Part shown: one piece after another, positions 62,741 through 64,000 of the stretch
Layout of the letters: each line of letters starts with the position of its first letter
How positions within the stretch are numbered: the stretch's first letter is position 1
NCBI RefSeq assembly: GCF_004801395.1
Contig: NZ_SSOA01000004.1
Coordinates: forward strand, 186,001-250,000
Source: Gillisella terrae
GTDB lineage: Bacteria; Pseudomonadota; Alphaproteobacteria; Rhizobiales; Rhizobiaceae
Length of the DNA stretch: 64,000 bases
Reading direction: 5' to 3'
The notes under the pieces: model-generated
Database searches by the model: none
Told to the model about the DNA's origin: nothing
What the model saw: only the letters and a program-made list of their open reading frames with translations
Made by a program: the position numbers and the translations under genes

Positions 62741-64000
62741 TCAGCCCTCCAGCTCTTCGCGCAACATTTCCAACTCCAGCCACTCTTCTTCCATGCGGGC
62801 GATGTTTTCGCGCAGCTTTTCGGTTTCCACGGCCAGCTTGTTGAAAGTCGCAGCATCCTTGGCAAAGAGATTGGGATCGGCCATTTTCGCCTCGTTGGCA
62901 TCAATCTGGCTTTGGGCTTTTTCCATCTCTTTCGGCAGGTTTTCGAGCGCAAATTTCTGCTTGAACGACAGCTTGCCCTTGTTTTTGGCAGCCCCATCAC
63001 CGGTCTTGGCTGAAGAGCCAGACGCCTTGGCAGCCTCTGCTTTCTCAGCTTTTTCTGCCCGTTTGCGCTCGTCTTCAGCGCCTTTGCGCTGGGCCAGCAT
63101 ATCGGAATAGCCACCGGCATATTCAATCCAGCGGCCATCAGGCGCGTCCGGGTTGGCAGGCGCAATGGTTGACGTCACGGTACGATCGAGAAAATCACGG
63201 TCGTGGCTGACCAGAATGACTGTGCCGGAATAACCAGCGACAATTTCCTGCAACAGATCCAGCGTCTCGATATCGAGATCGTTGGTCGGCTCATCGAGGA
63301 TCAGAAGGTTAGACGGCTTGGCCATGATCCGCGCCAGCATCAGGCGGGCGCGCTCACCACCAGAGAGGTTTTTGATCGGGGTGCGGGCCTGTTCCGGCTG
63401 AAACAGAAAGTCCTTCATATAGCCGGTCACATGCTTTTGCTCGCCATTGACCAGCAGGTTTTCGCCCCGGCCATCGGTGAGGTAATGGGCCAGCGTATCC
63501 TCAAGGTTCAGGTCTTCGCGCTTTTGATCGAGCGTGGCGATGTCCAGATTGGTGCCGAGCTTGATCGTGCCCTCATCGGGTGCCAGTTGGCCGGTGAGCA
63601 TTTTCAGCAGCGTGGTTTTGCCAGCCCCATTGGGGCCAACCAGACCAATGCAATCGCCGCGATGCACGCGGATGGAAAAGGGCGCAACAATGCTGCGATC
63701 ACCGTAACTCTTGGTGATCTTGGTGGCCTCAATTACCAGCTTGCCGCTTTCCTTGCCTTCCGTCACGCTGGCCTGAATGGTGCCTTGCGGTCCCTTATGG
63801 CCGCGATAATCAGCCCGCAAAGCCTGCAAATTGCCAAGGCGGCGCATGTTGCGCTTGCGCCGTGCGGTCACGCCATAGCGCAGCCAGTGCTCTTCCCGCT
63901 CAATCGCCTTGCCCAGCTTGTGCTGTTCAATTTCTTCTTCTTCCAGAACCTTGTCGCGCCATTCCTCAAAGAAGGCAAAGCCCTTGCCAAGACGGCGCGC
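62741..64000 (-). CDS. uup: Uup-type ABC-F ATPase, C-terminal part (truncated)
   Basis: The 419 codons in the window are the C-terminal two thirds of an ABC-F protein; the start is beyond the right edge. Seen are the inter-domain linker (EREEHWLRYGVTARRKRNM), the second ATPase with GPNGAGKTTLLKML, LSGGERARLMLARIM, LLILDEPTNDLD and VSHDRDFLDR, and then a charged linker and coiled-coil tail (KAEKAEAAKASG; ENLPKEMEKAQSQIDANEAKM) as in Uup. Uup-like proteins act on ribosomes or on DNA structures linked to transposon excision. It is convergent with the pseudo-ABC gene with 15 bases between the stops. Confidence 0.92.
   Translation of the reverse strand, partial: ARRLGKGFAFFEEWRDKVLEEEEIEQHKLGKAIEREEHWLRYGVTARRKRNMRRLGNLQALRADYRGHKGPQGTIQASVTEGKESGKLVIEATKITKSYGDRSIVAPFSIRVHRGDCIGLVGPNGAGKTTLLKMLTGQLAPDEGTIKLGTNLDIATLDQKREDLNLEDTLAHYLTDGRGENLLVNGEQKHVTGYMKDFLFQPEQARTPIKNLSGGERARLMLARIMAKPSNLLILDEPTNDLDIETLDLLQEIVAGYSGTVILVSHDRDFLDRTVTSTIAPANPDAPDGRWIEYAGGYSDMLAQRKGAEDERKRAEKAEKAEAAKASGSSAKTGDGAAKNKGKLSFKQKFALENLPKEMEKAQSQIDANEAKMADPNLFAKDAATFNKLAVETEKLRENIARMEEEWLELEMLREELEG

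Overview
The window reads as a core chromosomal segment of an alphaproteobacterium of the order Rhizobiales, most likely family Rhizobiaceae (Rhizobium/Agrobacterium/Allorhizobium type). The evidence is the gene content and order (acnA divergent from ccmABCDG; dapF-mtaB-ftsY-yciB; ffh-chorismate mutase-rpsP-rimM-trmD-rplS; ftsK-lolA-xthA; glnK-amtB), an alanine-rich L19 tail, DUF2794/DUF2585/DUF1223 genes, RIME-like intergenic repeats, and an EcfG-type promoter before an rpoH2-type gene. The species cannot be named from sequence reading alone. There is no rRNA, no recognisable tRNA, no CRISPR array, no phage gene and no intact insertion sequence.

Layout. 1-10 kb: a truncated secreted protein, then a minus-strand group (DUF1232, phhB, thpR, TesA-like esterase) divergent from a YbbA/YbbP ABC exporter; a Bax-inhibitor-1 gene with a probable ybhL leader; an acetyltransferase; a repeat-rich stretch around DUF2794; DUF1223. 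10-27 kb: acnA, the ccm cytochrome c maturation cluster (interrupted by a G-rich repeat pair), the dapF-mtaB-ftsY-yciB-DUF2585 run, and the ffh-to-rplS translation/secretion block. 27-33 kb: a metal operon joining a FecBCD-type ABC importer to PCuAC, SCO, CopC and CopD, preceded by a His/Cys-rich DUF2946-like protein. 33-40 kb: an amino-acid ABC importer lacking a local ATPase, and an HlyD/RbbA/YhhJ-type exporter behind a FixK/FNR-like box. 40-51 kb: leuC, an aldo/keto reductase, an L,D-transpeptidase-like protein, an OmpR-family regulator, a cyclic-nucleotide-binding protein, xthA-lolA-ftsK, and amtB-glnK behind a sigma-54 promoter. 51-64 kb: tesB, a UbiH-family hydroxylase, rpoH behind an EcfG-like promoter, an M48 lipoprotein protease, thiBPQ under a TPP riboswitch, an unrecognised orphan gene, an SbmA/YddA-type ABC protein with a destroyed ATPase domain, and a truncated Uup-type ABC-F gene.

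The most notable signals are (i) the ABC protein at 60941-62725, whose nucleotide-binding domain has lost every ATPase signature while keeping its fold-like layout; (ii) the importer plus copper-delivery operon at 27.1-33.1 kb, which looks like one metal uptake and cytochrome-oxidase assembly pathway; (iii) a duplicated 8-nt palindrome that could mask the thiB start codon behind the TPP aptamer; (iv) G-rich inverted repeat pairs inside the ccm operon and before ffh; and (v) an unassigned gene at 60096-60800. Most of the rest is ordinary conserved chromosome.
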